This document shows positions 1-8,749 of a stretch of DNA of 64,000 nt, in pieces (the first letter of the stretch is position 1; every line of letters begins with the position of its first letter). The DNA comes from Jeotgalibacillus proteolyticus (GTDB lineage: Bacteria; Bacillota; Bacilli; Bacillales; Jeotgalibacillaceae). Made by a program: the position numbers and the translations under genes. The notes under the pieces are model-generated. The model was not told where the DNA came from. It did no database searches and worked only from the letters and a program-made list of their open reading frames with translations. The DNA is taken from positions 496,001 through 560,000 of the forward strand of contig NZ_PREZ01000004.1 in assembly GCF_002926065.1 (NCBI RefSeq). The letters are read 5' to 3'.

Positions 1-584
1 CTGCAGCTGCAGGCAACCGGCAAGGCTGCATTGAGTTCCTCATGAACGAAATAGAATTCATCGTGATCCCAGTAGTCAGCACTTTCTTTTTTGCAGTGTT
101 CTAACTTTTCCCGGGTTTCAAAAGCGATATCACCAATAAATAACTTTCCCTCGTTAGTAAGTAAAGGCAGTAGGCTGGAAATAAACGTGATTTTATCTTC
201 ATCTGTGAGGTGGTGAAGCGCATAGGTGCTTATAACCGAATCGTACTTTTGGTTTGAAATTTCTTGAGGCAATCCATTTTGTATATCCCACTCAATTAGA
301 TTTGCCTTTGGCATTTTAGCCTGTGCAATGCCGACCATCTTGCTCGAAAAATCAATTCCATCTATTACATGGCCATTTACGTAAAGTTTAGTCGTTAAAA
401 CACCGGTACCAAATCCAATATCGAGAACCCGTGAACCCTCTTTTTGCATCACTTCATTAAAAATCGTATTTACTATTTCCTTGTAACCAGCAAAAGGATA
501 ACGGTCATTTTCCTCGCTAACCGTTACCGTACGATCATAATCCTCTGCCCATAAATCAAATCCTTGTTTGTTTAACACTGACAT
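1..584 (-). CDS. Class I SAM-dependent methyltransferase, 3' end cut by window edge
   Basis: Reading the minus strand from ATG at 584 gives an open frame of 194 codons that runs off the start of the window, so the C-terminus is missing. A GGAGGA ribosome site precedes the ATG. The N-terminal part (LWAEDYDRT) is typical of Bacillus SAM methyltransferases. Motif I reads VLDIGFGTG at about residues 58-66 and is followed by an acidic motif II (DGIDFS) that would hold the ribose of SAM. A later YALHHL stretch resembles post-motif sequence of class I enzymes. The substrate cannot be told from sequence. It is separate from the second methyltransferase at 1072-1776, which has a different N-terminus. 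Confidence 0.8.
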   Translation of the reverse strand, partial: MSVLNKQGFDLWAEDYDRTVTVSEENDRYPFAGYKEIVNTIFNEVMQKEGSRVLDIGFGTGVLTTKLYVNGHVIDGIDFSSKMVGIAQAKMPKANLIEWDIQNGLPQEISNQKYDSVISTYALHHLTDEDKITFISSLLPLLTNEGKLFIGDIAFETREKLEHCKKESADYWDHDEFYFVHEELNAALPVACSC

Positions 585-630
585 TCCTCCATAATAGGGA
601 TATTTTTGTTAGGGATTTTAAGCTCAAAAA

Positions 631-807
631 CTATTTCTGATTCTTTTTCTCTAAATAAAACACTTGCCAATACCCAACCAAGGTAACAGATACAAGGATC
701 GCTAACATCACTTCAGTTCTAAAGTTAAAAATCTGATTGAAAATTAAAAGCAATAAAAATACGAAAATAGGAATCCCAATAACCTTTAGAGTAACGCGGC
801 CGTTCAT
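631..807 (-). CDS. Small two-helix membrane protein, unknown function
   Basis: A 58-residue protein with two hydrophobic stretches (about residues 8-25 and 32-50) and a lysine-rich tail (EKKNQK). A longer reading that starts at 867 would take its first 20 residues from a repeat element, so ATG at 807 is preferred; GAGGGGGG lies 6 bases upstream as ribosome site. No family is recognised. It lies between a complete methyltransferase-like gene and a truncated hydrolase, so context gives no hint of function. Confidence 0.5.
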   Translation of the reverse strand: MNGRVTLKVIGIPIFVFLLLLIFNQIFNFRTEVMLAILVSVTLVGYWQVFYLEKKNQK

Positions 808-835
808 GTAATCCCCCCTCGTTGGAAAACACTGT

Positions 836-862
836 TTCGACAAGTGACAGGCACTTGTCGAA
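836..862. repeat. ACAGG hairpin repeat, copy 1
   Basis: Perfect 11-base inverted arms (TTCGACAAGTG / CACTTGTCGAA) around the loop ACAGG. Its 3' flank touches the stop codon of the truncated hydrolase fragment at 868-1032. Confidence 0.85.
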
Positions 863-867
863 GGCAC

Positions 868-1032
868 TTAATGTCTTGGAGAAAGGGCTTGTATTTCGTT
901 CTTAAATTGTTCTGCAGCACTTAAAATCCCAGGCAAATAAACTAAAGGTGTTACCGTTGAACTTTCATTCTGTGATTCAAGGTAATGAAGGGAAACATCA
1001 TTATTTTTAGAAAAACGGTCGATTATCTTCAT
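868..1032 (-). pseudogene. Truncated alpha/beta-hydrolase, N-terminal 54 residues only
   Basis: ATG at 1032 with a good AGGAGG site opens a frame of 54 residues that begins like a complete alpha/beta-hydrolase: an HYLES strand, then PLVYLPGIL (the oxyanion-hole HG-type loop, here LPG) and AAEQFKNEIQALSPRH. It stops with TAA exactly where the hairpin repeat at 836-862 and its GGCACTT flank begin. Hydrolases of this fold are normally about 250 residues, so nucleophile, acid and histidine are all missing. It is most likely the leftover 5' end of a gene deleted or disrupted at the repeat. A real 54-residue peptide is possible but less likely. Confidence 0.6.
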
Positions 1033-1071
1033 TGAAGTTCCTCCTTAAGCTATCCGAAATTTTAACCAAGT

Positions 1072-1776
1072 CTATTTCTTTTTAAATAACCCAGCCCAAA
1101 GCCCCGACACCCCAAACACCGGGGCATCTTCGTCTGCATTTTTCATTCTTCGTATGTCAATGACCTCAAAGTCCGAGAAAATGGTTTTTAATTTTTCTTC
1201 AGTAAATCCAAGGCCTCCATTTAAACTTCGCTGACGGTAGACCTCCCAATCGGTGATGTCTGAACCTCCCCACTTTCCGCCTTCCACAAAACAGGTCAGG
1301 GCAAAATAGCCTCCTGGTTTTAATGCTTTTTGGACCATTTCGATATAGTTCATTCTTCGGTGCGGTGCGATGTGGTGAAAGCAGCCAGAGTCGTAGACAA
1401 TATCATATGTATTCTCTTCAAATTGAAAACGAAATAGATTGCTATGAATAAAATTCACTCTTACCCCTCGTTCATCTGCTCTTTCCTTTGCCCAACGGAG
1501 CGATTCTTCTGACAAATCGATCGCATCTACCTCGCAGCCATTCTCTGCAAAATAAATCGCATTCCTCCCAGGCCCGCTCCCCATCTCTAATACCTTCCCG
1601 GGTTTCAACATACCGCCGTTAAAATAACCTGCCAAACTCTCATCCGGCTTATTTACAAAAAACGGCACGCCCTTTGAACGATCAGAATAAAAACTATCCC
1701 AAAAGCCCTCCGGCTCACGCAACAAAGAATCCAGCATATCCAACAAATCCTCGTGATTAAGAATCGTCTCCTTCAT
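1072..1776 (-). CDS. Class I SAM-dependent methyltransferase (TehB/thiopurine-methyltransferase-like)
   Basis: A 234-residue methyltransferase. Motif I is VLEMGSGPGRNA, followed by the acidic loop VDAIDLSEES that should bind the SAM ribose and by the YDIVYDSGCFHH stretch typical of the TehB/TPMT-like branch. The KPGGYFALTCF strand is the usual motif III. The start is taken at ATG 1776, because AAAGGGGGG lies 6 bases ahead of it; an upstream in-frame start at 1794 would put that ribosome site inside the gene. The acceptor is unknown; small-molecule thiol, selenium or tellurium compounds are typical for the family. Repeat copy 2 follows on the upstream side. Confidence 0.8.
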   Translation of the reverse strand: MKETILNHEDLLDMLDSLLREPEGFWDSFYSDRSKGVPFFVNKPDESLAGYFNGGMLKPGKVLEMGSGPGRNAIYFAENGCEVDAIDLSEESLRWAKERADERGVRVNFIHSNLFRFQFEENTYDIVYDSGCFHHIAPHRRMNYIEMVQKALKPGGYFALTCFVEGGKWGGSDITDWEVYRQRSLNGGLGFTEEKLKTIFSDFEVIDIRRMKNADEDAPVFGVSGLWAGLFKKK

Positions 1777-1817
1777 CCCAATCCCCCCTTTCATTTAGTA
1801 CTTTTGAGTGGTACCTT

Positions 1818-1884
1818 TCGAGTGGTGCCTGTCACTTGTCGAATCCTGGGCGACAAAATCCTGGGCGTGACAGGCACTTGTCGA
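1818..1884. repeat. ACAGG hairpin repeat, copy 2 (inverted pair)
   Basis: Two units face each other: GGTGCCTGTCAC near 1824 and GTGACAGGCAC near 1867, enclosing a short tandem TCCTGGGCG...TCCTGGGCG. It sits between the RDD gene's 3' end and the methyltransferase's 5' end. Confidence 0.75.
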
Positions 1885-1897
1885 ATAACACGCCACA

Positions 1898-2320
1898 CTA
1901 ATTCACATGCACAACCCTTGTACCGGCAATCAAATCATGGATTCCGCGTTTGTCTTCTCTAAATATAACCAAAAAAACACTTACGATCATCGAGACACCA
2001 AATGTGATGTAGGAAAGTAAAAATAGACTCACAATTTCTCTTAGAACCATATTAAATAACGTCAGTTTCTCTCCGTCCATCCGTTTAATCTTAATTCCCA
2101 TTATTTTTTTACCTATCACATAGCCGGACCACATAAGCGGTATAGCGACTAGGTACACATAATAAAGAAGATTCCATGACCAAAATTCTTCACTATAATA
2201 AGGAATGTGGTCTGTTATGAAATAAACCAGGATAGATAATGGCAAGAAAACAATCAAATTATCTAAGATACTTGCAAAAAACCGAACCCAAAACCCCGCT
2301 GGATTAATTTCATTCTTCAT
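1898..2320 (-). CDS. RDD family membrane protein
   Basis: A 140-residue integral membrane protein with the RDD signature: GFWVRFFASILDN near the N-terminus (the Arg/Asp pair of the family) and GKKIMGIKI in the middle, followed by two more helices and an RGIHDLIAGTRVV ending where the final conserved Asp lies. About three to four membrane segments are visible. RDD proteins are small membrane proteins of mostly unknown role; some have been linked to ion transport. An AGGAGG site lies 7 bases before the ATG. It is monocistronic. Confidence 0.85.
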   Translation of the reverse strand: MKNEINPAGFWVRFFASILDNLIVFLPLSILVYFITDHIPYYSEEFWSWNLLYYVYLVAIPLMWSGYVIGKKIMGIKIKRMDGEKLTLFNMVLREIVSLFLLSYITFGVSMIVSVFLVIFREDKRGIHDLIAGTRVVHVN

Positions 2321-2468
2321 TCTATCTCCTCCTACCCGAAACTTAGGGAATTTTGCAACATAGAAAACACCTTGTAAAATATCGTACTATACATTGAGAG
2401 GGAATAAAATCTTAATTTTGAATTTATTTACACCTGGTTGAGTAGACCTTCGGGGGGTGTGTCTACGG

Positions 2469-2528
2469 GGGGTGCCTTTCGGGAGGTGCCTGGCACTTGT
2501 CGAAAACGGGTGGTGACAGGCACTTGTA
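2469..2528. repeat. ACAGG hairpin repeat, copy 3 (degenerate pair)
   Basis: Contains GGTGCCTGGCACTTGTCGA followed by CGGGTGGTGACAGGCACTTGT. Mixed arm types (CGGGTGGTG with CACTTGT) show recombination or drift between subfamilies. It ends 4 bases before the first marR operator. Confidence 0.7.
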
Positions 2529-2532
2529 ATTA

Positions 2533-2598
2533 TTTATTGCATTTACAACAAAACTAAAGTATTATATAAATAACTATTTTATTGCATTTACAACAAAA
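2533..2598 (+). promoter_or_regulatory. marR-paiAB promoter with two identical 21-base operators
   Basis: A 21-base sequence containing TTGCATTTACAACAA occurs at 2533-2553 and again, unchanged, at 2578-2598. Its core TTGCATTTACAA is a partial palindrome of the TTG-N6-CAA type used by MarR proteins. A promoter fits between the copies: TTTACA at 2542-2547, 17 bases, TATAAA at 2565-2570. One copy therefore overlaps the -35 and the other the early transcribed region, which suggests autoregulation. Confidence 0.6.
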
Positions 2599-2620
2599 TT
2601 TTAAGTCAAAGGAGTTTGCT

Positions 2621-3073
2621 ATGAAGGAGATTTTACGGGAGATTGGGATGATTGCACGTGCGCTTGATTCGATTAGTAATGTTGAGTTTAAGGAGATTGA
2701 GCTTACAAAGGGGCAGTATTTGTATCTTGTGCGAATTGGGGAAAATCCGGGGATTATTCAGGAGAAATTAGCTGAAATGATTAAGGTGGACCGCACCACT
2801 GCAGCGCGGGCAATTAAGCAGCTTGAGATGAAGGGTTTTATTGAAAGGAAAGATGATGACCGAAACAAAAAGATTAAAAAGCTGTATCTAACCGAAAAAG
2901 GTGAAGAGCTTTTTCCGATTATCAAAAGGGAAAATGAACATTCAAATCAAGTTGCACTGGCTGGTCTGTCAGAACACGACGCAGAAGCTCTTTTTGACCT
3001 CCTTCAAAAGGTAAGAAAAAATGTAGAGGTTGACTGGGAATTTGTGAAAAAAGGCAATAAAAGAACATATTAA
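2621..3073 (+). CDS. MarR family transcriptional regulator
   Basis: A 150-residue winged-helix protein. The helix-turn-helix and wing are clear: IIQEKLAEMIKVDRTTAARAIKQLEMKGFIERKDDDRNKK, with the Asp-Arg pair of the MarR wing. The start is ATG 2621, 6 bases after AAAGGAG; a start at 2582 lies inside the operator repeat and is unlikely. It is the first gene of a run with paiA (24-base gap) and paiB. Two identical operator-like sequences upstream suggest it controls its own operon. The ligand is unknown; control of a polyamine-acetylating operon makes a polyamine or related cation a reasonable guess, but this is inference. Confidence 0.85.
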   Translation: MKEILREIGMIARALDSISNVEFKEIELTKGQYLYLVRIGENPGIIQEKLAEMIKVDRTTAARAIKQLEMKGFIERKDDDRNKKIKKLYLTEKGEELFPIIKRENEHSNQVALAGLSEHDAEALFDLLQKVRKNVEVDWEFVKKGNKRTY

Positions 3074-4244
<1,171 letters not shown>

Positions 4245-4246
4245 AA

Positions 4247-4275
4247 AATCGGGCGGTGCCAGGCACCACCCGATT
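4247..4275. repeat. ACAGG hairpin repeat, copy 4 (CGGGTGGTG arm type)
   Basis: Twelve-base arms AATCGGGCGGTG and CACCACCCGATT around CCAGG with one G-T wobble. It lies between the converging 3' ends of paiB and the small minus-strand gene, whose stop codon it supplies, and could act as a shared terminator. Confidence 0.8.
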
Positions 4276-4486
4276 ACTCCATTTCACAATCAAAATAAGT
4301 CATCTTAAATCCTGATTTTTCGATAGTGGGCAATCCACCCTGGTCAAAGCAATTATTAGCTGCTTCCGTTACCTCTGTGTAACTAAAATAAGCCTGGGAG
4401 GCAAGGAGAAACGCTCCAATCATCACTGTGAAAACACCCACAAGAACCATCCATTTTTTAACTGATAATTCTTTACTCCACTTCAT
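4274..4486 (-). CDS. Small single-span membrane protein, unknown function
   Basis: A 70-residue protein: a short basic N-terminus (MKWSKELSVKKW), one hydrophobic segment (about residues 13-32), then an outward-facing domain with two cysteines (NNCFDQGG and TYFDCEME) that could form a disulphide. GAGGGG precedes the ATG. The stop codon is inside repeat copy 4. I do not recognise the family. The two-cysteine ectodomain resembles other short Bacillus membrane peptides of unknown role. Confidence 0.6.
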   Translation of the reverse strand: MKWSKELSVKKWMVLVGVFTVMIGAFLLASQAYFSYTEVTEAANNCFDQGGLPTIEKSGFKMTYFDCEME

Positions 4487-4530
4487 TTAACCCCTCATTT
4501 CTTTCTCTGTTCGACACCATTTTACAAATA

Positions 4531-4555
4531 TCGAGTGGGGCCTGTCACCACTCGA
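4531..4555. repeat. ACAGG hairpin repeat, copy 5 (TCGAGTGGTG arm type)
   Basis: Arms TCGAGTGGGG and CACCACTCGA around CCTGT, one mismatch. It shows a third arm type, still self-complementary. Confidence 0.75.
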
Positions 4556-4814
4556 ATTATCTCCCCATATTGTAACACGTAAAATATGGAAAAAATCATA
4601 GAATTAAATTAAGGAGTGTACTTTAACATTAAATCTAAATATTTTTTAAAACCAAAGGCTATATTAGGTGCATTTGCGGGGACATGCACTTGTCGAATCC
4701 ATTTGACAAAGTTCGGGTGGTGACAGGCACCTCGCACTTCGGCACTCCGCACTGACACCCCGCACTTCACCACACCTCTCTTCCCTTGCACCTCAACCAC
4801 CACTATGTTATTTT
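4556..4814. other. Gap with degenerate repeat and possible gene remnant
   Basis: The stretch 4685-4731 is a decayed copy 6 of the hairpin family (CACTTGTCGA ... CGGGTGGTGACAGGCACC). Beyond it is a cytosine-rich run of CGCACT-like half units. On the minus strand 4612-4680 reads NAPNIAFGFKKYLDLMLKYTP then stop, which looks like the tail of a lost protein, but no family is recognised. I see no complete gene. Confidence 0.4.
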
Positions 4815-4830
4815 TAGAGTGATCATTCTA
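4815..4830. promoter_or_regulatory. Operator of the TetR regulator, upstream copy
   Basis: TAGAGTGATCATTCTA is a palindrome with one mismatched pair, 19 bases before the regulator's start. A matching site is found before the MFS gene (5426-5441), so the regulator probably represses both. Confidence 0.65.
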
Positions 4831-4849
4831 TCTAATGGAGGGCTGTATG

Positions 4850-5386
4850 ATGAGCAGGAAGCGTCAGGATTTAATGGAGCGGGCTGAGGTTTTGTTTTAT
4901 GAGAATGGGTTCCATGGTGTGGGGCTTAAGCGTGTAGTGAGTGAGGCCGGAGTGGCTTTGATGACGCTGTATAATCATTTTGAATCGAAAGAGGATCTGA
5001 TTATGGCGGTGTTAACTGGTCGCGAGGAACGGTATTTTAGTCTTTTAAATAAAGCTGTTGAAGCTGAAAATAGTGACAATCAGGCTGACATTGCTATGTT
5101 GCTAGCCAAATCTCATATAAATTGGCTGCGTACTGAAGGGAAAAATGGCTGTATGTTTTTACGCGCAAAGGAAGAGTATACATTTGAAAATGAAGATATC
5201 GTCAATCAGGTGATTGCACATAAAGAAACCCTCATCTCATTTTTTCAAAAGCATAATATCACAAAAAACCAAGCTGTTCAGCTGACCATGCTGTTAGAGG
5301 GCGCAACCGCTTTAGCAGAGGTTGGGGATTTGGAGAACGTTGAAAACAACCTTTATTCACTAGTAAAAATGGTATTTGAAAAGTAA
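4850..5386 (+). CDS. TetR/AcrR family transcriptional regulator
   Basis: A 178-residue regulator. The N-terminal helix-turn-helix is plain (LMERAEVLFYENGFHGVGLKRVVSEAGVA... LYNHFESKEDL), followed by an all-helical ligand domain with a GCMFLRAKEEY segment like the TetR_C YfiR/LfrR-type proteins. GGAGGG is 7 bases before ATG 4850, while in-frame ATGs at 4835 and 4847 are too near or upstream. It precedes a hairpin terminator and an MFS transporter; shared operator palindromes tie the two genes. It is probably a repressor of the efflux gene, with an unknown inducing compound. Confidence 0.85.
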   Translation: MSRKRQDLMERAEVLFYENGFHGVGLKRVVSEAGVALMTLYNHFESKEDLIMAVLTGREERYFSLLNKAVEAENSDNQADIAMLLAKSHINWLRTEGKNGCMFLRAKEEYTFENEDIVNQVIAHKETLISFFQKHNITKNQAVQLTMLLEGATALAEVGDLENVENNLYSLVKMVFEK

Positions 5387-5416
5387 GCTGGCTATTCTAA
5401 GCTTACTTATTTTTTC
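5381..5416 (+). terminator. Terminator after the tetR gene
   Basis: AAGTAAGC at 5381-5388 pairs with GCTTACTT at 5401-5408, followed by ATTTTTT. It overlaps the stop codon of the regulator and separates it from the MFS promoter. Confidence 0.7.
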
Positions 5417-5425
5417 ACCAATCAA

Positions 5426-5441
5426 TATAATGATCGTTCTA
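5426..5441. promoter_or_regulatory. Operator of the TetR regulator, MFS copy
   Basis: TATAATGATCGTTCTA matches the palindrome at 4815-4830 (TGATCR core with TCTA arm and the same ATCTA flank). It lies 21 bases before the MFS start. Confidence 0.6.
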
Positions 5442-5462
5442 TCTATAAAAGGAGGTTAGGTT

Positions 5463-6590
5463 ATGTGGAAATACGTATTTCCGGGAATTGCTATGATTGG
5501 TGTAGTTTTTGCCTTTGCCCGGTTTAGCTTTGGTCTGTTTTTGCCAAACATCTCTCAATCTATTGATCTCACAGAAAGCAATGCCGGTTTTGTTGGATCA
5601 CTGGCCTTTGCCTCTTATTCACTCGCTTTGTTAAGTTCTGCTTATCTAATTCAAAAATACGGACAATTACGTATTATTAAATTTGCTGGTTGGAGTGCAG
5701 TTATTGGGTTAGCGGGCATCGCGTTTTCACAAAACTTTTCTAGCTTAGCACTCAGCTCATTTGTTGCCGGACTAGGAAGTGGATGGGCATCTCCGGCATA
5801 CGCACAAATCGTCGGAAGCACTTTTAAGAAAAAAGACAAGGATAGCGGAAACACATGGATCAATAGCGGAACGAGCTTTGGGCTTATTATTTCAGGTCCC
5901 ATCGCGCTCTTTTTCACCGATCACTGGAGGCTCGCGTTTATCCTTTTTGCAGCAATTGCCTTTGTGGTGACGCTTTGGAATTCGAAAATATTCTCTGCCA
6001 CAAACGCTTCTGATTCAAACGGGAGTAAGATAAATTGGAGGGTCACCGTGAATAAGGCAAAATTCCTGCTTTGTGCTTCATTGATAACAGGGATAAGCTC
6101 GTCAATCTTTTGGACATTTTCAAGAAGCTACTTAACAGCTGTTCATGAGATGACAAATGGTGAAAGTGTAATGTTCTGGGTCCTAATGGGTGCATCAGGA
6201 ATTTTAGGAGGAATTGCTGGCGGGTTCATTAACAAATTTGGCCTAAGCCTGGCTTATCGGCTGACACTTGTATTTATGCAGATTGCCATTTGGATTATAA
6301 CCCTCCCTGGCGTTCTGACTATATACTCTTCGGGAATTCTTTTTGGAATTTCGTACATTTTCATGACTGGTATCTTCATCGTTTGGGCAACAAGAATCTT
6401 TTCCGACTCCCCTTCACTTGGGGTCAGTCTGTCTTTTTTGTTTCTTGGCATTGGCCAATCCATCGGATCAACCATTGCCGGCACCACAATCGCTGCATTT
6501 TCCTATCCCTTCAGCTTCACACTCTTCTCCTTAATTGGGCTAATAGGGTTGCTTGTCCCTGTAGAAAGGTTAGTGGAGGATGGGAGTTGA
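5463..6590 (+). CDS. MFS transporter, YbfB/CynX-like
   Basis: A 375-residue major facilitator with 10-12 hydrophobic segments. N-terminal FARFSFGLFLPNI and the loop YLIQKYGQLRI correspond to helix 1 and the helix 2-3 loop of sugar- or drug-type MFS proteins; the central charged loop (SKIFSATNASDSNGSKINWRV) separates the halves. AAAGGAGG lies 6 bases before the ATG. The gene has a private operator matching that of the TetR regulator just upstream, which suggests regulated export of a small toxic compound. The actual substrate cannot be told. Confidence 0.8.
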   Translation: MWKYVFPGIAMIGVVFAFARFSFGLFLPNISQSIDLTESNAGFVGSLAFASYSLALLSSAYLIQKYGQLRIIKFAGWSAVIGLAGIAFSQNFSSLALSSFVAGLGSGWASPAYAQIVGSTFKKKDKDSGNTWINSGTSFGLIISGPIALFFTDHWRLAFILFAAIAFVVTLWNSKIFSATNASDSNGSKINWRVTVNKAKFLLCASLITGISSSIFWTFSRSYLTAVHEMTNGESVMFWVLMGASGILGGIAGGFINKFGLSLAYRLTLVFMQIAIWIITLPGVLTIYSSGILFGISYIFMTGIFIVWATRIFSDSPSLGVSLSFLFLGIGQSIGSTIAGTTIAAFSYPFSFTLFSLIGLIGLLVPVERLVEDGS

Positions 6591-6596
6591 CATGAA

Positions 6597-6653
6597 TCGA
6601 CAGGTGCCTGTCACCGCGCCCGACAAAATCGACATGTGCCTGGCACCACCCGA
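6597..6653. repeat. ACAGG hairpin repeat, copy 7 (two direct units)
   Basis: Two units in the same direction, GGTGCCTGTCACC...CCCGA and GTGCCTGGCACCACCCGA, separated by CAAAATCGACAT. Located between converging MFS and GNAT genes. Confidence 0.75.
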
Positions 6654-6689
6654 AATGTAACTCCTTAAAGTCGTAAAAACATGCCACAA

Positions 6690-6726
6690 AAAAGTCACCA
6701 CCCAAATGGATGGTGACAGCTTTTTA
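6690..6726. terminator. Bidirectional terminator between MFS and GNAT genes
   Basis: GTCACCA at 6694-6700 pairs with TGGTGAC at 6711-6717; A-run on the left and TTTTT on the right let it work on both strands. Confidence 0.7.
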
Positions 6727-7179
6727 TCGATGCCCGTCCCGGCGTGCCTTCCTGAAACCATAGTAGACACAGGTGCCGTTTTGGGAAAGATCTTTTACTT
6801 CGAAGCCGCAGCGCTCATAAAATGGGAAATTTTTGGCTGAGGTGTGGGCGAACCAGTCTGCATGTGGCAGCTTTTGGACACATAGCTCCACAAGTTTTTT
6901 ACCTATGCCTTTTCCCTGATACTCAGATAAAACCACTAAATCAACGATGTTCGCATACATGATTTTGTCCGAAATAACCCTGACCATTCCGATCATTTTT
7001 TCTTCATCCCACACGGTAAACGCCCAGGTGGAATTTTGAAGTATTAGTGAAAACTTCTCCTTCTGCCAGTCAGGAGTCTTCCCTGCCCAGCCTGCATCCT
7101 CAAAAAGAGCTTCAACATAAGAACCAGGCACGCCTTCTGTTCCTTCTCTAATAATCAGGTTATGAAAGTAGTGGTACAA
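6724..7179 (-). CDS. GNAT family N-acetyltransferase
   Basis: A 151-residue acetyltransferase starting at a TTG codon preceded by AAAGGGGGG with good spacing. The acetyl-CoA motif reads VVLSEYQGKGIGKKLVE (Q/RxxGxG/A), and FYERCGFEV near the end is the usual beta-6/alpha-4 segment. The substrate is unknown. It stands alone between a bidirectional terminator and repeat copy 8. Confidence 0.85.
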   Translation of the reverse strand: MYHYFHNLIIREGTEGVPGSYVEALFEDAGWAGKTPDWQKEKFSLILQNSTWAFTVWDEEKMIGMVRVISDKIMYANIVDLVVLSEYQGKGIGKKLVELCVQKLPHADWFAHTSAKNFPFYERCGFEVKDLSQNGTCVYYGFRKARRDGHR

Positions 7180-7226
7180 GGTAATCCCCCCTTTTTATTT
7201 CTCCCCCTATTCATCGTTTGACAAAT

Positions 7227-7268
7227 TTCGGGGAGTGACAGGCACCCCTCGAAAAAGGCACTCCCCGA
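7227..7268. repeat. ACAGG hairpin repeat, copy 8 (CGGGGAGTG arm type)
   Basis: TTCGGGGAGTG, loop ACAGG, then CACCCCTCGAA with two mismatched pairs, followed by a half unit GGCACTCCCCGAA that matches the first arm perfectly. It lies just after the proS stop region. Confidence 0.7.
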
Positions 7269-7288
7269 ACTCATCCCAAAACCCTCCA

Positions 7289-8722
7289 TTAATAAGCCCG
7301 GGCAAACCACACTGTATGAGCTGCTTTCTCCCCACATGAAATACAGTGGGATTTCTTTGTAATCGCATTAAAAGGGATGTTACGTGATGTGAATTTTGTT
7401 TCGTCTTTGATTTTTTGTTCACAGGTTTCAGCTCCGCACCAGCCTGCCAGTATCCAGCCTGGAACTGCATCGGTTTCCTGGCTCTTTTTAATATGCTGCT
7501 TCAACTGCTCAAGTGTGTCGATATCCAAGTGAGAATTTTGGTCTCTGAAGCTTTTTGCTTTTTGGAATAACCGCTTTTGCATCGCTTCTAATTGCTCCTC
7601 CACAACCGAAAGCAGCTCAGTAATTTCAAAGGTTTGCTTGTCCTCTTCATCACGCGATTTTAGTACAAAATTTCCATTTTGGTGATCGCGGGGGCCGAAT
7701 TGAATTTGCAGCGCGGCCCCTTTTTGTTCCCATTTATTAAACTTAAATCCAGGGGACTGATCACTGTCATCCAGCCTTACCCGAACGCCATTCCTCTTCA
7801 ATTCAGCAAACATTTCCTCTAATTTTTCAAGAACCTGAGGATTCTTTTTGACCGGTCCAACGGGAATTAACACGACCTGCACCGGCGCAATGGTTGGCGG
7901 CAGGACAAGCCCTTTATCGTCACCGTGAACCATGATAACCGAGCCAATCAAGCGCGTTGATGTTCCCCATGAAGTTGTGTGAGCGTAGGAATGTTTATTC
8001 TCCCGGCTTAAATACTTAATATCAAATGCTTCAGCAAATTTCGTGCCTAAATAGTGTGAGGTACCAGCCTGCACAGCTTTGCCATCCTTCATCATCGCCT
8101 CCACCGAAAACGTGTCAACCGCTCCTGCGAAACGTTCTGAAGGAGTTTTCGTTCCATCGTAAACCGGAATCGCTAAAAAGTTCTCAATGACATTTTTATA
8201 AATTTCAAGCATCTGAAACGTTTCCTGCCGCGCCTCTTCTTCGCATTCATGGGCCGTATGGCCTTCCTGCCATAAAAACTCCGACGTACGGATAAAAGGC
8301 AAAGTCTTCTTTTCCCAGCGAAAAACATTACTCCACTGATTCAGTAATAACGGGAGATCCCGGTAACTGTTAATCCAATTCGAATACAAATGACCGATCA
8401 TCGTTTCAGAGGTCGGACGCAATGCCAGACGCTCCTCCAGCACTTCTCCAGCAGCCTCTGTAACCCAAGGCAGCTCAGGCGAAAAGCCCTCAATATGATC
8501 CTTCTCTTTTTCAAAAAAAGACTCAGGAATCAGCATCGGAAAATACGCATTTCGATGTCCTGTTTCTTTAAAATGCCGATCCATTTCCTGTTGAATATGC
8601 TCCCAGATCTCATAGCCATCCGGTTTAAAGGCAATACACCCACGTACAGGTGTGTAATCCATTAACTCCCCCTGCTGAATCGTTTGGATATACCATTTTG
8701 TGAACTCATTTTCATTTGCCAT
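7289..8722 (-). CDS. proS: Prolyl-tRNA synthetase, eukaryote/archaea type
   Basis: A 477-residue class II synthetase charging tRNA-Pro. It is the short (type 3) form without the bacterial insertion domain: motif 2 is NQWSNVFRWEKKTLPFIRTSEFLWQEGHTAH split over residues 130-160, motif 3 lies near the middle, and an anticodon-binding domain and a C-terminal zinc-type domain follow (four cysteines in CGAETC and CISC) ending in WFARAY, the conserved C-terminal tyrosine. The start is ATG 8722 with AGGAGG upstream; an earlier ATG at 8761 lies in the leader terminator. It is preceded by a T-box leader, so uncharged tRNA-Pro should induce it. Many bacilli carry this form beside the bacterial ProS. Confidence 0.9.
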   Translation of the reverse strand: MANENEFTKWYIQTIQQGELMDYTPVRGCIAFKPDGYEIWEHIQQEMDRHFKETGHRNAYFPMLIPESFFEKEKDHIEGFSPELPWVTEAAGEVLEERLALRPTSETMIGHLYSNWINSYRDLPLLLNQWSNVFRWEKKTLPFIRTSEFLWQEGHTAHECEEEARQETFQMLEIYKNVIENFLAIPVYDGTKTPSERFAGAVDTFSVEAMMKDGKAVQAGTSHYLGTKFAEAFDIKYLSRENKHSYAHTTSWGTSTRLIGSVIMVHGDDKGLVLPPTIAPVQVVLIPVGPVKKNPQVLEKLEEMFAELKRNGVRVRLDDSDQSPGFKFNKWEQKGAALQIQFGPRDHQNGNFVLKSRDEEDKQTFEITELLSVVEEQLEAMQKRLFQKAKSFRDQNSHLDIDTLEQLKQHIKKSQETDAVPGWILAGWCGAETCEQKIKDETKFTSRNIPFNAITKKSHCISCGEKAAHTVWFARAY

Positions 8723-8749
8723 TACATTGGCCTCCTTCATTTTTTCATA

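Noticed and set aside
1753-1962. Short plus-strand frame through repeat copy 2
   Set aside because: Its residues (PVTCR-type) come from the hairpin repeat; similar peptides recur in frames over other copies. No ribosome site.
4609-4803. 64-residue minus-strand frame
   Set aside because: Runs through repeat copy 6 and the C-rich half units. Only its last 20 or so residues look protein-like, so noted as a possible remnant, not a gene.
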